From: JAFMJV01 sp963800275
GTDB taxonomy: Bacteria > Chloroflexota > Limnocylindria > Limnocylindrales > CSP1-4
NCBI GenBank assembly: GCA_963800275.1
Contig: CAWDAI010000001.1
Span: forward strand, 310,001-374,000
DNA length: 64,000 nucleotides
Direction of reading: 5' to 3'
The translations under genes were made by a program, and so were the position numbers. The notes under the pieces are model-generated. The model made no database searches. It worked only from the letters and a program-made list of their open reading frames with translations, and was not told where the DNA came from. Below are positions 28,367-36,147 of this stretch, in pieces. Position 1 is the stretch's first letter. Each line of letters opens with the position of its first letter.

Positions 28367-29508
28367 CTAGTGTCTCGTCTCACTGATGGGTAGCGGTATA
28401 GGCTGATGCCCGATACGATGCATCCCATGGCACATGCACCCGCTCCCCCACTGATCGTCCACGGATCCGATCTGGCCGCCCTGCAGGCCATCGCCCGGGC
28501 CCCCACCAGCGAGCAGCGGCTCGTGACCCGTGCCCGCATCGTGCTGCGCTCCGCCGAGGGTGCGGCCATCGACCATGTCGCCCGTGAGCTGGGCGTGGCC
28601 GTCATGACCGTGAAGCTGTGGCGACGCCGCTACGCCGAGGCCGGACTCGCCGGTCTGGCCGATGCACCGCGACCGGGCCACCCACCGACCTATGGCCGCG
28701 AGGAACGGGACCGGGTCATGGCCCTGACCCTGGGTCCGCCGCCCGAGGGCCTGACCCACTGGAGCGTGCGGGAGGTGGCGAAGCGGACGAGCATGAGCCC
28801 CGCCACCGTCCACCGGCTCTTCCGGGAACGTGGCCTCAGACCCCACCGCACCGAGACGTTCAAGTTCTCGACCGATCCGGCGCTCGAGGCCAAGATCCGC
28901 GATGTCGTGGGCCTGTATCTCGACCCACCCGACGGCGCGGTCGTCCTGTCGGTCGACGAGAAGACCCAGATCCAGGCACTCGACCGCACCCAGCCCATGC
29001 TGCCCATGCGACCGGGCCAGGTGGAACGCCATACCCATGACTACAAGCGTCACGGCACGACCTGCCTGTTCGCGGCGCTCGAGGTGGGCAGCGGGCAGGT
29101 CACGACCGACCATCGCACCCGTCACACCGGGGCCGACTTCCTGGCCTTCATGAAGCGGGTGGCCCGCGCGTATCCCGAGGGCGAACTGCACGTCGTGCTC
29201 GACAACGTCTCCTCCCACAAGACACCCGACGTCCGGGAGTGGCTCGCGTGTCATCCGCGCATCACCTTCCACTTCACGCCCACCAGTGCCTCATGGATGA
29301 ACCAGATCGAGACCTGGTTCGGCATCCTCACCAGCGGGGCCATCCGCCGCGGCAGCTTCGGCAGCGTCAAGGAGCTCATCGCCATGATCGACGCCTTCAC
29401 CCGCCAGTGGAACGAGGGTGCCAGTCCCTTCACCTGGGTCAAGACCCCGACCAGATCCTCGCCAAGGCGGTCCGCAAGCCGCCAGCGAACAGCAAATCGG
29501 GACACTAG
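28367..29508 (+). mobile_element. IS630-family insertion sequence
   Basis: The element is bounded by CTAGTGTCTCG on the left (28367) and the inverted CTAGTGTCCCG on the right (ending 29508), a 10-of-11 match. IS630 elements target TA, and both ends carry it inside CTAG. The span of about 1142 bp and the single transposase gene fit the family. The transposase stop codon (29506-29508) lies inside the right terminal repeat. Confidence 0.8.
28406..29508 (+). pseudogene. IS630-family transposase, one frameshift near the C terminus
   Basis: It has an N-terminal helix-turn-helix (VARELGVAVMTVKLWRRRYAEAGL), a second HTH (SVREVAKRTSMSPATVHRLF) and a DDE catalytic core. Asp is in LSVDEKTQIQAL, Asp in HVVLDNVSSHKT, and Glu in SWMNQIETWFG. 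The frame changes at about 29449. The final residues QILAKAVRKPPANSKSGH are in the next frame and end at the element boundary, so one base has been lost from the expected VKTxDQI segment. All three catalytic residues lie before the break, so the product could still be partly active. Confidence 0.85.
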
Positions 29509-29750
29509 CAGGCGAGCCAATCGATCATGCGGAGCGGTCGCTCGTGGCCATGAAGAGGATCTACGCGATGGGGCCGAAGCAGCAGCAGTCGTGGTCCAGC
29601 GACACCTCCTGCGCCGGAGGGTCGACGAAGACCCTCGCGCCGACGATCATCGGCTCCACCGCGGCGGTCGGTTGGTGTATGTGCTCGCTCGGCCCGCTTG
29701 AGCCCCTGCCGACTGCGATGCCCGCCTCGGTCCGTGCGGGCCAGGCACTC

Positions 29751-30101
29751 TCAGTCCTCGGTAGCCGCCTCCTCAGCCTTCGCGAGGCGGTCGACGCGCT
29801 CGAACCCGATGCCCGCGATCATCGCCGCCGGCACCAGTGCCGCAGCGATCAGCAGGCGGTTCGACCCCGCCAACAGCAGTCCGCCTGCGAGACCAGCCGA
29901 CAACGCACCGACCAGGGCCAGGGAGCCATCCGAGCGGCGGCGCAACCCGGCATTGGCGTTGCGGACGCCGGTCTCCACCGCAGCTGCCAGCTTCCCGGCC
30001 CCCTCCTCCGCCGCTGACGTGGCCTCGGCGGTCGCGTCGGTGATCTGGCGGAGTCGCTTGTCGATGCCCTCGGCGTCGGGCGTCTGTGCGGTCCCGCTCA
30101 T
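29751..30101 (-). CDS. small membrane-associated protein, phage-holin/DUF-like, unknown function
   Basis: A 116-residue product starting MSGTAQTPDAEGIDKRLRQI. The first 60 residues are Ala-rich and helical, consistent with a coiled coil. Two adjacent hydrophobic stretches follow (ALVGALSAGLAGGLLLAG and LLIAAALVPAAMIAGI), then a charged tail. No catalytic motif is visible. The layout is like small stress-associated membrane proteins. It ends the minus-strand pair with the SRPBCC gene, separated by four bases from it, so they are probably co-transcribed. It lies 242 bases from the IS630 end, in a stretch where I recognise nothing. Confidence 0.6.
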   Translation of the reverse strand: MSGTAQTPDAEGIDKRLRQITDATAEATSAAEEGAGKLAAAVETGVRNANAGLRRRSDGSLALVGALSAGLAGGLLLAGSNRLLIAAALVPAAMIAGIGFERVDRLAKAEEAATED

Positions 30102-30105
30102 CACC

Positions 30106-30573
30106 CTACCTCGTGTCAGCGGGTTGCTCGATGTGCCCCCGCCAGGCGCCGGTGGCTGCCCCGCGCTCCTCGATGAAAGCCTTGAACCGCTCCAGGTCAC
30201 CAGCCGCGCGCCGGCGGACGAGACCCAGGGCGTCACCCACGCTCTCGACGGGACCCTCGGGTTCGACCTCGAGCTGCAGCGTCACGCGCGTGCTCTTGTC
30301 GTCCAGGCGATGGAATGTGACCACACCCGCGTTACGAGCACCGTCGATCGATGTCCAGGCCACACGCTTGTCGGGGATCTGTTCGGTGATCTCGGCGCGC
30401 CACTGCTTGGGGATGCTGGCGATACCCGCATGCCACTCCAGCGTTTTTTCGTCCAGCTGGAAGACCGCGTCGATCCCGTCCATGAAGCGGGGGAATTCCT
30501 CGAATTGGGTCCACTGGTCGTAGGCCACGCCGACAGGGACGTCAACGTTGATGGTCTCGATGATCTCGGACAT
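30106..30573 (-). CDS. SRPBCC-family (cyclase/dehydrase-type) protein
   Basis: A 155-residue START-like ligand-binding fold. The N-terminal strand ETINVDVPVGVAYDQWTQFEEFPRFM is characteristic of the polyketide cyclase/dehydrase and lipid-transport group. It is followed by WRAEITEQIPDKRVAW and the C-terminal helix with FKAFIEE. Proteins of this subgroup are common in stress operons of soil and freshwater bacteria, but their ligand is not known. GGAGG lies seven bases before ATG 30573. It is paired with the small membrane protein downstream. Confidence 0.82.
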   Translation of the reverse strand: MSEIIETINVDVPVGVAYDQWTQFEEFPRFMDGIDAVFQLDEKTLEWHAGIASIPKQWRAEITEQIPDKRVAWTSIDGARNAGVVTFHRLDDKSTRVTLQLEVEPEGPVESVGDALGLVRRRAAGDLERFKAFIEERGAATGAWRGHIEQPADTR

Positions 30574-30849
30574 GTCAGTACCTCCGTGTCTCGGGCCCTG
30601 ATATTGTCCCGCTGCAGACCGTAAAGGCCCAACGCATCGGGCGCCCCCGACGTTGCATCGGTGTGTCGACCGGGTCGACCGACTCACGGATGGATGCCTA
30701 CAGAGTCGCGGCCCAGCAATGGCTCGCCACGCGGGGTGGACTGCGAGCGTGTCCATCACGCTCAGTCAAGCATCTTCCAGGGAATGTCCGGTGTTCCTGC
30801 GCGGCTTGTGGGCGCGGCCACCGCTCGCCGGGGGGATGATGGGTCCACA

Positions 30850-31210
30850 ATGATGGTCGTCGATCCCACACATATAGCGGAGAACGTATGACTGACGTTG
30901 TTGGTGGGGTCGAAGACGACCTTGATGTCAGGGTGCTCCGCTTCGAAGAGCGGGATGATGGCGTTCCACGCGTCGATGTCGTGGGTGCGGAAACTGCCCA
31001 TCGTCAGGGTCACAGGCTCTCCGTCGCCGGATTGGGCGACCGCGGACACAGGTAGCGCCAGTGCTCGGGCGATGCCCAACGCCCCGACCACCATCTGGTT
31101 ATTGGCGGCGATGATCGCAGTCGGCCGATCGCGAGATCGAGTAGACGGTCGGCCGCGGCGGGCCCACCGGCCTTACCGAAACCGGATTCCTCCCGTACCA
31201 GCCTTGTCAA
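30850..31210 (-). pseudogene. chimeric remnant: LacI-family C-terminus joined to a sugar-binding protein N-terminus
   Basis: Reading the minus strand, LVREESGFGKAGGPAAADRLLDLAI (about 31210-31135) and, one frame over, RPTAIIAANNQMVVGALGIARAL (about 31130-31065) form the effector-domain tail of a LacI regulator. Without a stop this runs straight into ALPVSAVAQSGDGEPVTLTMGSFRTHDIDAWNAIIPLFEAEHPDIKVVFDPTNN, the signal-cleavage region and start of a family 1 sugar-binding protein. The protein then ends abruptly at about 30895. Neither half is complete. It looks like a deletion scar from a former sugar locus. Confidence 0.65.
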
Positions 31211-31258
31211 GTCAAGCTGGAGGACGAACTGGCCGATGGTCTACGCTCCTCATGCCGA

Positions 31259-32243
31259 TCAGCGCACGACGATCACCGACTTGCCCAGGGCTCGTCCCGC
31301 TGCGAGGTCGTCGATGGCCTGCGGGACCTGATCGAGCCGGTAGGTGCGGCCCGACCATCGGCATGACCTCGCCCCGGGCCATGTACTCGGCCAGTCGCTC
31401 GATGTCGCTTTGGCGCTCAGCGCTGATGAACATCGTGAGGCGCTGCGAGGTGAACAGTGAAGAGCAGTGGAGCGCGCAGCTGGCGGCCGATCCCGCCGGT
31501 CCATCGGTCTCCACCTTCTCCACCGACGATGACGAGGGTACCGCTGTGAGTGAGCGCCTGGCGCAGCTTATTGCAGCGGGTGACGGCCGCCGATGTCGAC
31601 GATCAGGTCGTAGCTGGCCGATCCGTCCAGATAGTCGGCCGTCGCGTAGTCGATGACGCGCGGCCCGCGCCGAGCGAACGCACCAGGTCCGCCTTGGCGG
31701 CACTGGCGACTCCGGTGATCCTGGCGCCCAGGGCCCTGCGCAGCTGCACGGCAAAGCTGCCCACGCCCCCGGATGCGCCGATGACCAACACGTGCTGGTC
31801 CGGCCTCGACCTTCCCGACCTCGGTGAGCGCCTGGAGCGCGGTGATCCCGGAGATCGGGGCGACCGCCGCCTGCTCGAAGGAGATCGAGCCCGGCTTGTG
31901 CGCCAGCTTGCTTGCGTGGCCACCGCGTACTCCGCGTACGAGCCCCGAGCGATCCCGAAGACCTCGTCGCCCACCGAGAACCGCTGCACGTCTCGCCCGA
32001 CCGCGACGACGTGACCGGCCACGTCGGCCCCAGGCACCGGGTTCTTCGGTCGCGGTGATGCCGAAGCCCATGAGCCGCAGCAGATATGGCTTGCCCGTCA
32101 TGAGGTGCCAGACGCCACGGTCGAGGCCTGGCTGCGTGAACCTTGATCAGGACCTGGTCAGCCTCGACCTCCGGATAGGCGATCTCGTCGAGCTGGAGGG
32201 CTTCGGTCGAGCCATACGATCGCTGCACCACGGCCCGCATCGT
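31259..32243 (-). pseudogene. zinc-type alcohol dehydrogenase/quinone oxidoreductase, multiply frameshifted
   Basis: Pieces in several frames align end to end with a medium-chain NAD(P)-dependent quinone-reductase-like protein: MRAVVQRSYGSTEALQLDEIAYPEVEADQVLIKVHAA, then WHLMTGKPYLLRLMGFGI, PVPGADVAGHVVAVGRDVQRFSVGDEVFGI, SKLAHKPGSISFEQAAVAPISGITALQAL, VLVIGASGGVGSFAVQL, VIDYATADY and the end LDQVPQAIDDLAAGRALGKSVIVVR. At least five frame changes, several of them single extra bases. It faces a broken TetR gene across two palindromes and was probably its target. The start is the internal ATG at about 32243. Confidence 0.75.
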
Positions 32244-32354
32244 CTGAGCACCCTCGCGGGTGGGAGCGATGGTGTCCGCGACCGGGTTCGAACGTGTCTG
32301 TGCCTGCACTTGACCTCTCCTTCCGGGCAGCGACGCTGCCTGATGGGGCTGACT

Positions 32355-32404
32355 CGTACTTTGTACGGGTGTATGATGTGGGTGAGCCTAACGTACTAAG
32401 TACG
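32355..32404. promoter_or_regulatory. two TetR-type operator palindromes
   Basis: CGTAC-TTT-GTACG (32355-32367) and CGTAC-TAA-GTACG (32392-32404) are exact 13-bp palindromes with identical arms, 37 bp centre to centre. They lie in the gap between the divergent oxidoreductase and TetR genes. This is the usual place and form of a TetR-family operator pair. The arms are fully conserved even though both flanking genes are broken. Confidence 0.7.
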
Positions 32405-32424
32405 AGACGTCAAGAGAGGAGCCG

Positions 32425-33093
32425 ATGAGCAGCCCAACGCACCGACCGAACCTCACCCGCGAGCCCGTCCTGTCCGTGGCCACGAGCTGGCCGACGGATC
32501 GGCATGGCGGCCTTCACATCCGGCTCGCGCTGGCGCCGGTGTCAAGCCCATGACCATCTACCACCATGTCGCGTCGAAGGAGGAGATACTCGACGGGATG
32601 GTCGAACGGGTATTCAGCGAGATCGAGCTGCCGCCGCCCGAGCTGGATTGGCGAGGCCGCGATCCGCGCCCGCTGTATCTCCGCCCGACAGATACTGAAC
32701 CGCCACCCCTGGGCCCCGCCCCTGATGGAGTCGCGTACGAGGCCGGGACCGGCGACGCTGGGCCACCATGACGCGGTCCTGGGCTGTTTGCGGCGCGGCG
32801 GCCTGTCGCTGGAGCTGACGGCGCACGCCTACGCGATCATCGACAGCTACGTCTACGGATTCGCGCTGGAGGAGGCGCACCTTCCCGGTGGGGGCGGGAC
32901 GGAGATCGTCGAGATGGCTGAAGCGATGTCAGCCGAATACTTCGGCCAGTATCCGTATCTGATCGAGTTCACGGCTGAGCACGTCCTGCGACCCGGCTAC
33001 CACTTCGGCAACTCTTTCGAATTCGGACTGGACCTCATCCTCGACGGGCTGCATCAGGCATCGAAGTCGACGGGAAACCCGTCGACGTGTTGA
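32425..33093 (+). pseudogene. TetR-family regulator, frameshifted
   Basis: The product begins MSSPTHRPNLTREPVL after a GAGAGGAG site. The helix-turn-helix appears as KPMTIYHHVASKEEILDGMVERVF in a second frame. The C-terminal effector domain is in a third: QILNRHPWAPPLMESRTRPGPATLGHHDAVLGCL, AYAIIDSYVYGFALEEAHLP and FGLDLILDGL. This is the tetracycline-repressor-type C domain. At least two or three indels separate the pieces, so it is not functional as read. The intact operator palindromes upstream are consistent with recent loss or with sequence error. Confidence 0.75.
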
Positions 33094-33249
33094 ACTGCGC
33101 CGCCCGAGGAGTGACGGGTGAGGCACCGAGCGGATCGCGGCCGTGGGGGCCGCTACCATCGACCGCACGCTGGCGCTACAGAGGCCGCCGCGCGGCGGGC
33201 CGTCCACCAGCTCGAGGCTCGACATCGACAAGCGACGCGAGGAGACCTG

Positions 33250-33734
33250 ATGTCCTACATCGGCGAAGGCGAGACCCGCGCAGAGGACCTCCTGCTCAGG
33301 CGGGCAGATGACGCACCGTCGGTTACCTTCGGCTCGGGGGCGACCGCCCGGTTCGTGGCGCCCGGTTCGACCACTGCCGGTGGGTACGGCCTCTTCCGTT
33401 GGCACGCCCCCGCGCACTCTGGCGGCCCCAAGCCGCACTTCCACCGCACCTTCTCCGAGGCCTTCTACATCCTGTCGGGGTCGATGGAGGTGATGGTCGG
33501 GGTGAGGACAGGACGATCGCGAGAGCAGGCGACTACCTGTACGTGCCGGAGGGCGGCATCCATGCCTTTCGCAATGACAGCGACGAGGACGCCGCGATGC
33601 TCATCCTCTTTGCCCCCGGTTCACCGCGCGAGCGCTACTTCGAGGAGCTCGCGGAGATCGCGCGCAGTGGACGTGCCCTCACGCCGGACGAGTGGACCGA
33701 GCTGTATGCGCGCCATGACCAGTCGATGGTCTGA
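33250..33734 (+). CDS. cupin-domain protein, frameshifted
   Basis: A single cupin beta-barrel. Motif 1 is in frame one, with GGPKPHFHRTFSEAFYILSGSMEVMVG (histidines and glutamate as metal ligands). Motif 2 is in the next frame, AGDYLYVPEGGIHAFRNDSDEDAAMLILFAPG. One base is missing at about 33508; restoring it would read VGVEDRTIARAGD. The C-terminal tail RERYFEELAEIA is usual for this small-cupin group. AGGAG lies before ATG 33250. Function is unknown; such proteins are often sugar- or quercetin-dioxygenase-like. It ends the disturbed zone. Confidence 0.78.
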
Positions 33735-33779
33735 CCGACGTGCCGGGACGTCGGCCTCGGCCGCCGCCGACCCACCCGG

Positions 33780-35219
33780 TCAGCGTGCGGCGGTGACGCG
33801 CCGTCCTGACAGTGTCTCGCCGGGCATCGCCTGAGCCGGCCGGCCGGAGCCCTGGGCCATCTGCTCGTGTGCGGCCGCTCGGCTGCCCCGACCGATAGGC
33901 TCGGGCGCTGTTCGGGGCCACGCGCGCTTAGCCCCGGCTCGACGCCACTGGCCGGCCTTCGTGGCCGACCGGCCTGACGATTGCCCAGCCGCCTCGACGC
34001 GCGGCTCGCGGGCAACGCCACCGGTGCCCTGTCGGTTCTTCTGTCGCCCGGGCCGGCCGGGCCGGCTCGATGCTGTGCGCACCTGGAAGCTGGGCTCGAA
34101 GCCGCCGATGACCTCGCGCTCCACGGGCTGCATGAGCAGCTGCTCGATGGCGTGCATCAGCTCCTGCTCCTCATCAGCCACGAGTGAGATGGCAGTGCCG
34201 GCCTGGCCGGCTCGACCGGTGCGCCCGATGCGGTGCACGTAGTCCTCGGGCACGTTCGGCAGCTCGTAGTTGACGACGTGGGGCAGCGCCTCGATATCCA
34301 GGCCGCGGGCCGCGATGTCGGTGGCCACGAGCACCTGCGACTGGCCCTGGCGGAAGGCGGTCAGTGCCCGCACCCGCTGTGACTGGCTCTTGTTGCCGTG
34401 GATGGCAGCGGCGCGGATGCCGTCCTTCGCCAGCTGCTCGGCGAGCCGATTGGCACCGCGCTTGGTGCGCGTGAAGACGAGCACCTGGTCGAGCTGACCG
34501 CCGCGCAGCATGTGACTCAGCAGGTGTCGCTTGCGGCCATGGTCCACGGAGTAGACGACCTGGCGCACGGGAGCGGCCGCCGCGTTGCGCGGAGCCACGT
34601 CGATCGAGAGCGGCTCACGCAGCAGGTCCTCTGCCAGGCGCCGGATACGCGGATTGAAGGTGGCGCTGAAGAGCAGGCTCTGGCGCTTGGCCGGCAGTCG
34701 CTCCAGGATCCGCTTGATGTCATGGATGAAGCCCATGTCCAGCATGCGGTCCGCCTCGTCGAGGACGAGGATCTCGACGTGGCCCAGATCGATGGTGCGC
34801 TGGCGGACATGGTCGAGCAGGCGACCGGGGGTCGCGACCACGACCTCGACACCGGCACGCAGGGCGCGCACCTGGCGGTCCATGGGCATGCCGCCGAAGA
34901 TCGTCGTGGAACGGACCGGGCGGTGGGCGCCGTAGGTCCGGAACGATGCCTCGACTTGGAGCGCCAGCTCGCGGGTCGGCACCACCACCAGGCCGCGAAG
35001 CTTGAGCGGTCCGTGCGCGCGCGTGGCGTGGAGCAGCTCGATCATGGGCAGCACGAAGGCGGCCGTCTTGCCGGTGCCGGTCTGGGCGCCGGCGAGCAGG
35101 TCCCGACCGCTGAGGATGGCCGGGATGGCCTGCGCCTGGACAGGCGTGGGGTCGATATAGCCCTGGTCCGCGATGGCACGCAGGGATTCGGGCCGCAGCC
35201 CAAGGGTGGAGAAGGTCAA
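33780..35219 (-). CDS. DEAD-box ATP-dependent RNA helicase (RhlE-like)
   Basis: Unwinds RNA structure in the cytoplasm, typically in ribosome assembly or RNA decay and often induced by cold. All motifs are present: the Q motif near residue 27, Walker A AQTGTGKT (45-52), PTRELALQ (81-88), DEAD (154-157), SAT (185-187), and in the second domain ARGLDI and HRIGRTGR. The C-terminal tail of about 90 residues is basic, Arg/Gly/Ala-rich and probably binds RNA. The start is TTG at 35217-35219, with GGAGT six bases before it. A long hairpin sits directly upstream of that site. Length 479. Confidence 0.95.
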   Translation of the reverse strand: MTFSTLGLRPESLRAIADQGYIDPTPVQAQAIPAILSGRDLLAGAQTGTGKTAAFVLPMIELLHATRAHGPLKLRGLVVVPTRELALQVEASFRTYGAHRPVRSTTIFGGMPMDRQVRALRAGVEVVVATPGRLLDHVRQRTIDLGHVEILVLDEADRMLDMGFIHDIKRILERLPAKRQSLLFSATFNPRIRRLAEDLLREPLSIDVAPRNAAAAPVRQVVYSVDHGRKRHLLSHMLRGGQLDQVLVFTRTKRGANRLAEQLAKDGIRAAAIHGNKSQSQRVRALTAFRQGQSQVLVATDIAARGLDIEALPHVVNYELPNVPEDYVHRIGRTGRAGQAGTAISLVADEEQELMHAIEQLLMQPVEREVIGGFEPSFQVRTASSRPGRPGRQKNRQGTGGVAREPRVEAAGQSSGRSATKAGQWRRAGAKRAWPRTAPEPIGRGSRAAAHEQMAQGSGRPAQAMPGETLSGRRVTAAR

Positions 35220-35547
35220 GGTGACTCCTGACGGGCCCTCCCGCGTTCGTGCGGGGCCCGGTCAGGGCGAGTGGTCTCGGGGGATGGTCGATGTGAACCA
35301 GGGGCGCGGACCGGAGGCGCCCATCGAGGTGAGGCCACAGCATACCTCAGCGCTGGAGAATGCCCCGCTGAGGCGCAGCGGGCAGTGCGCGGAGGCGTCG
35401 GAACCGCGTGCTCGGACCTTGGTTGCCACGGTGGCACGCGGCGCAGCGCGGCATCGCCTGGGCCATCGCTGCCGTCGAATCACGAGTGATGCATGCATGA
35501 GGCACAATGAGCGAAAGGAAATCGATTACAACAGGTGAACCACAGCC
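35220..35547. other. divergent intergenic region between the RNA helicase and marR
   Basis: It contains the helicase leader hairpin (35228-35265) next to the TTG start, and an exact 10-bp palindrome ATGCATGCAT (35489-35498) about 50 bases before the marR start. The rest shows no protein-like frame. It presumably holds promoters for both genes. Confidence 0.45.
35228..35265 (-). promoter_or_regulatory. 5' leader hairpin of the RNA helicase mRNA
   Basis: CTGAC-GGGCCC...CCGC (35228-35244) pairs with GCGG...GGCCC-G-GTCAG (35251-35265). This gives about 14 base pairs with a single-base bulge and a two-base bulge around a six-base loop. On the mRNA it ends immediately before the GGAGT ribosome site (35223-35227 complement), so it could gate translation of the helicase. 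Confidence 0.5.
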
Positions 35548-36057
35548 GTGGAGAAGACATTGCGCGACGGACTGTTCGTGGCCGCCTGCGTGGTATGGGG
35601 TTCGCAGCTCGAGCGCGACTGCGACCGCTATGCACGCAAGCTCACTCCAGGACTCAACTTCCGCGACCTGCTCTTGCTGCGCGTGCTCCACGACCGCGGC
35701 GGCAGTGCCCTGCCCAGCGAGCTGATCGGCCCGGTCCACACGACTGCTCCCGGCGTGAGCGGATCGCTCAAGCGACTCGAGGGGGCCGGTCTCGCGACTC
35801 GCGGGGTCGGCGCCGACGCCAGGACTCGTCCGGTCAAGCTGACGCCGGCGGCCGACGCGCTGGCGGAGACGATCGCCCAACCCTGGGCGCGACACATGTC
35901 CGACCAGCTTGCACGACTCGACGATGCCGAGCGCGATCAGCTCTATCGTCTGCTCATGAAGGGCTCGGGCCGGTGGGGCGACATCTGGCCCGACGACAGC
36001 AGCGAGGAAGGGCACCTCCTGGACGATCGTCCGAGCCCGCTCCCGGACCCGACGTAG
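35548..36057 (+). CDS. MarR-family transcriptional regulator
   Basis: A 169-residue winged-helix protein. It has LNFRDLLLLRVLHDRGGSALPSELIGPVHTTAPGVSGSLKRLEGAGLATRG as the DNA-binding core (about 37-87), then the wing ADARTRPVKLT and the dimerising end helices. It has a GTG start; no clear ribosome site is seen. A 10-bp palindrome ATGCATGCAT about 50 bases upstream is a possible binding site. It is divergent from the RNA helicase and upstream of a secreted protease, with which it need not be linked. The ligand is unknown. Confidence 0.87.
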   Translation: MEKTLRDGLFVAACVVWGSQLERDCDRYARKLTPGLNFRDLLLLRVLHDRGGSALPSELIGPVHTTAPGVSGSLKRLEGAGLATRGVGADARTRPVKLTPAADALAETIAQPWARHMSDQLARLDDAERDQLYRLLMKGSGRWGDIWPDDSSEEGHLLDDRPSPLPDPT

Positions 36058-36147
36058 GCACGACCCGCGCGACCGCCAGCGCTACGGCGCACGCGGCGGG
36101 GGACCGCCCCCGTGGCTCCTCGGCGAAGCAGCGGTTAGCATCCCGGC

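Noticed and set aside
29509..29750. Possible second transposase fragment beside the IS630 right end
   Set aside because: Short frames here show no recognisable transposase motif, so I cannot support a feature.
35489..35498. Palindrome ATGCATGCAT as a MarR operator
   Set aside because: Ten bases is short for a MarR site and the arms are simple alternating sequence; mentioned only as a possibility.
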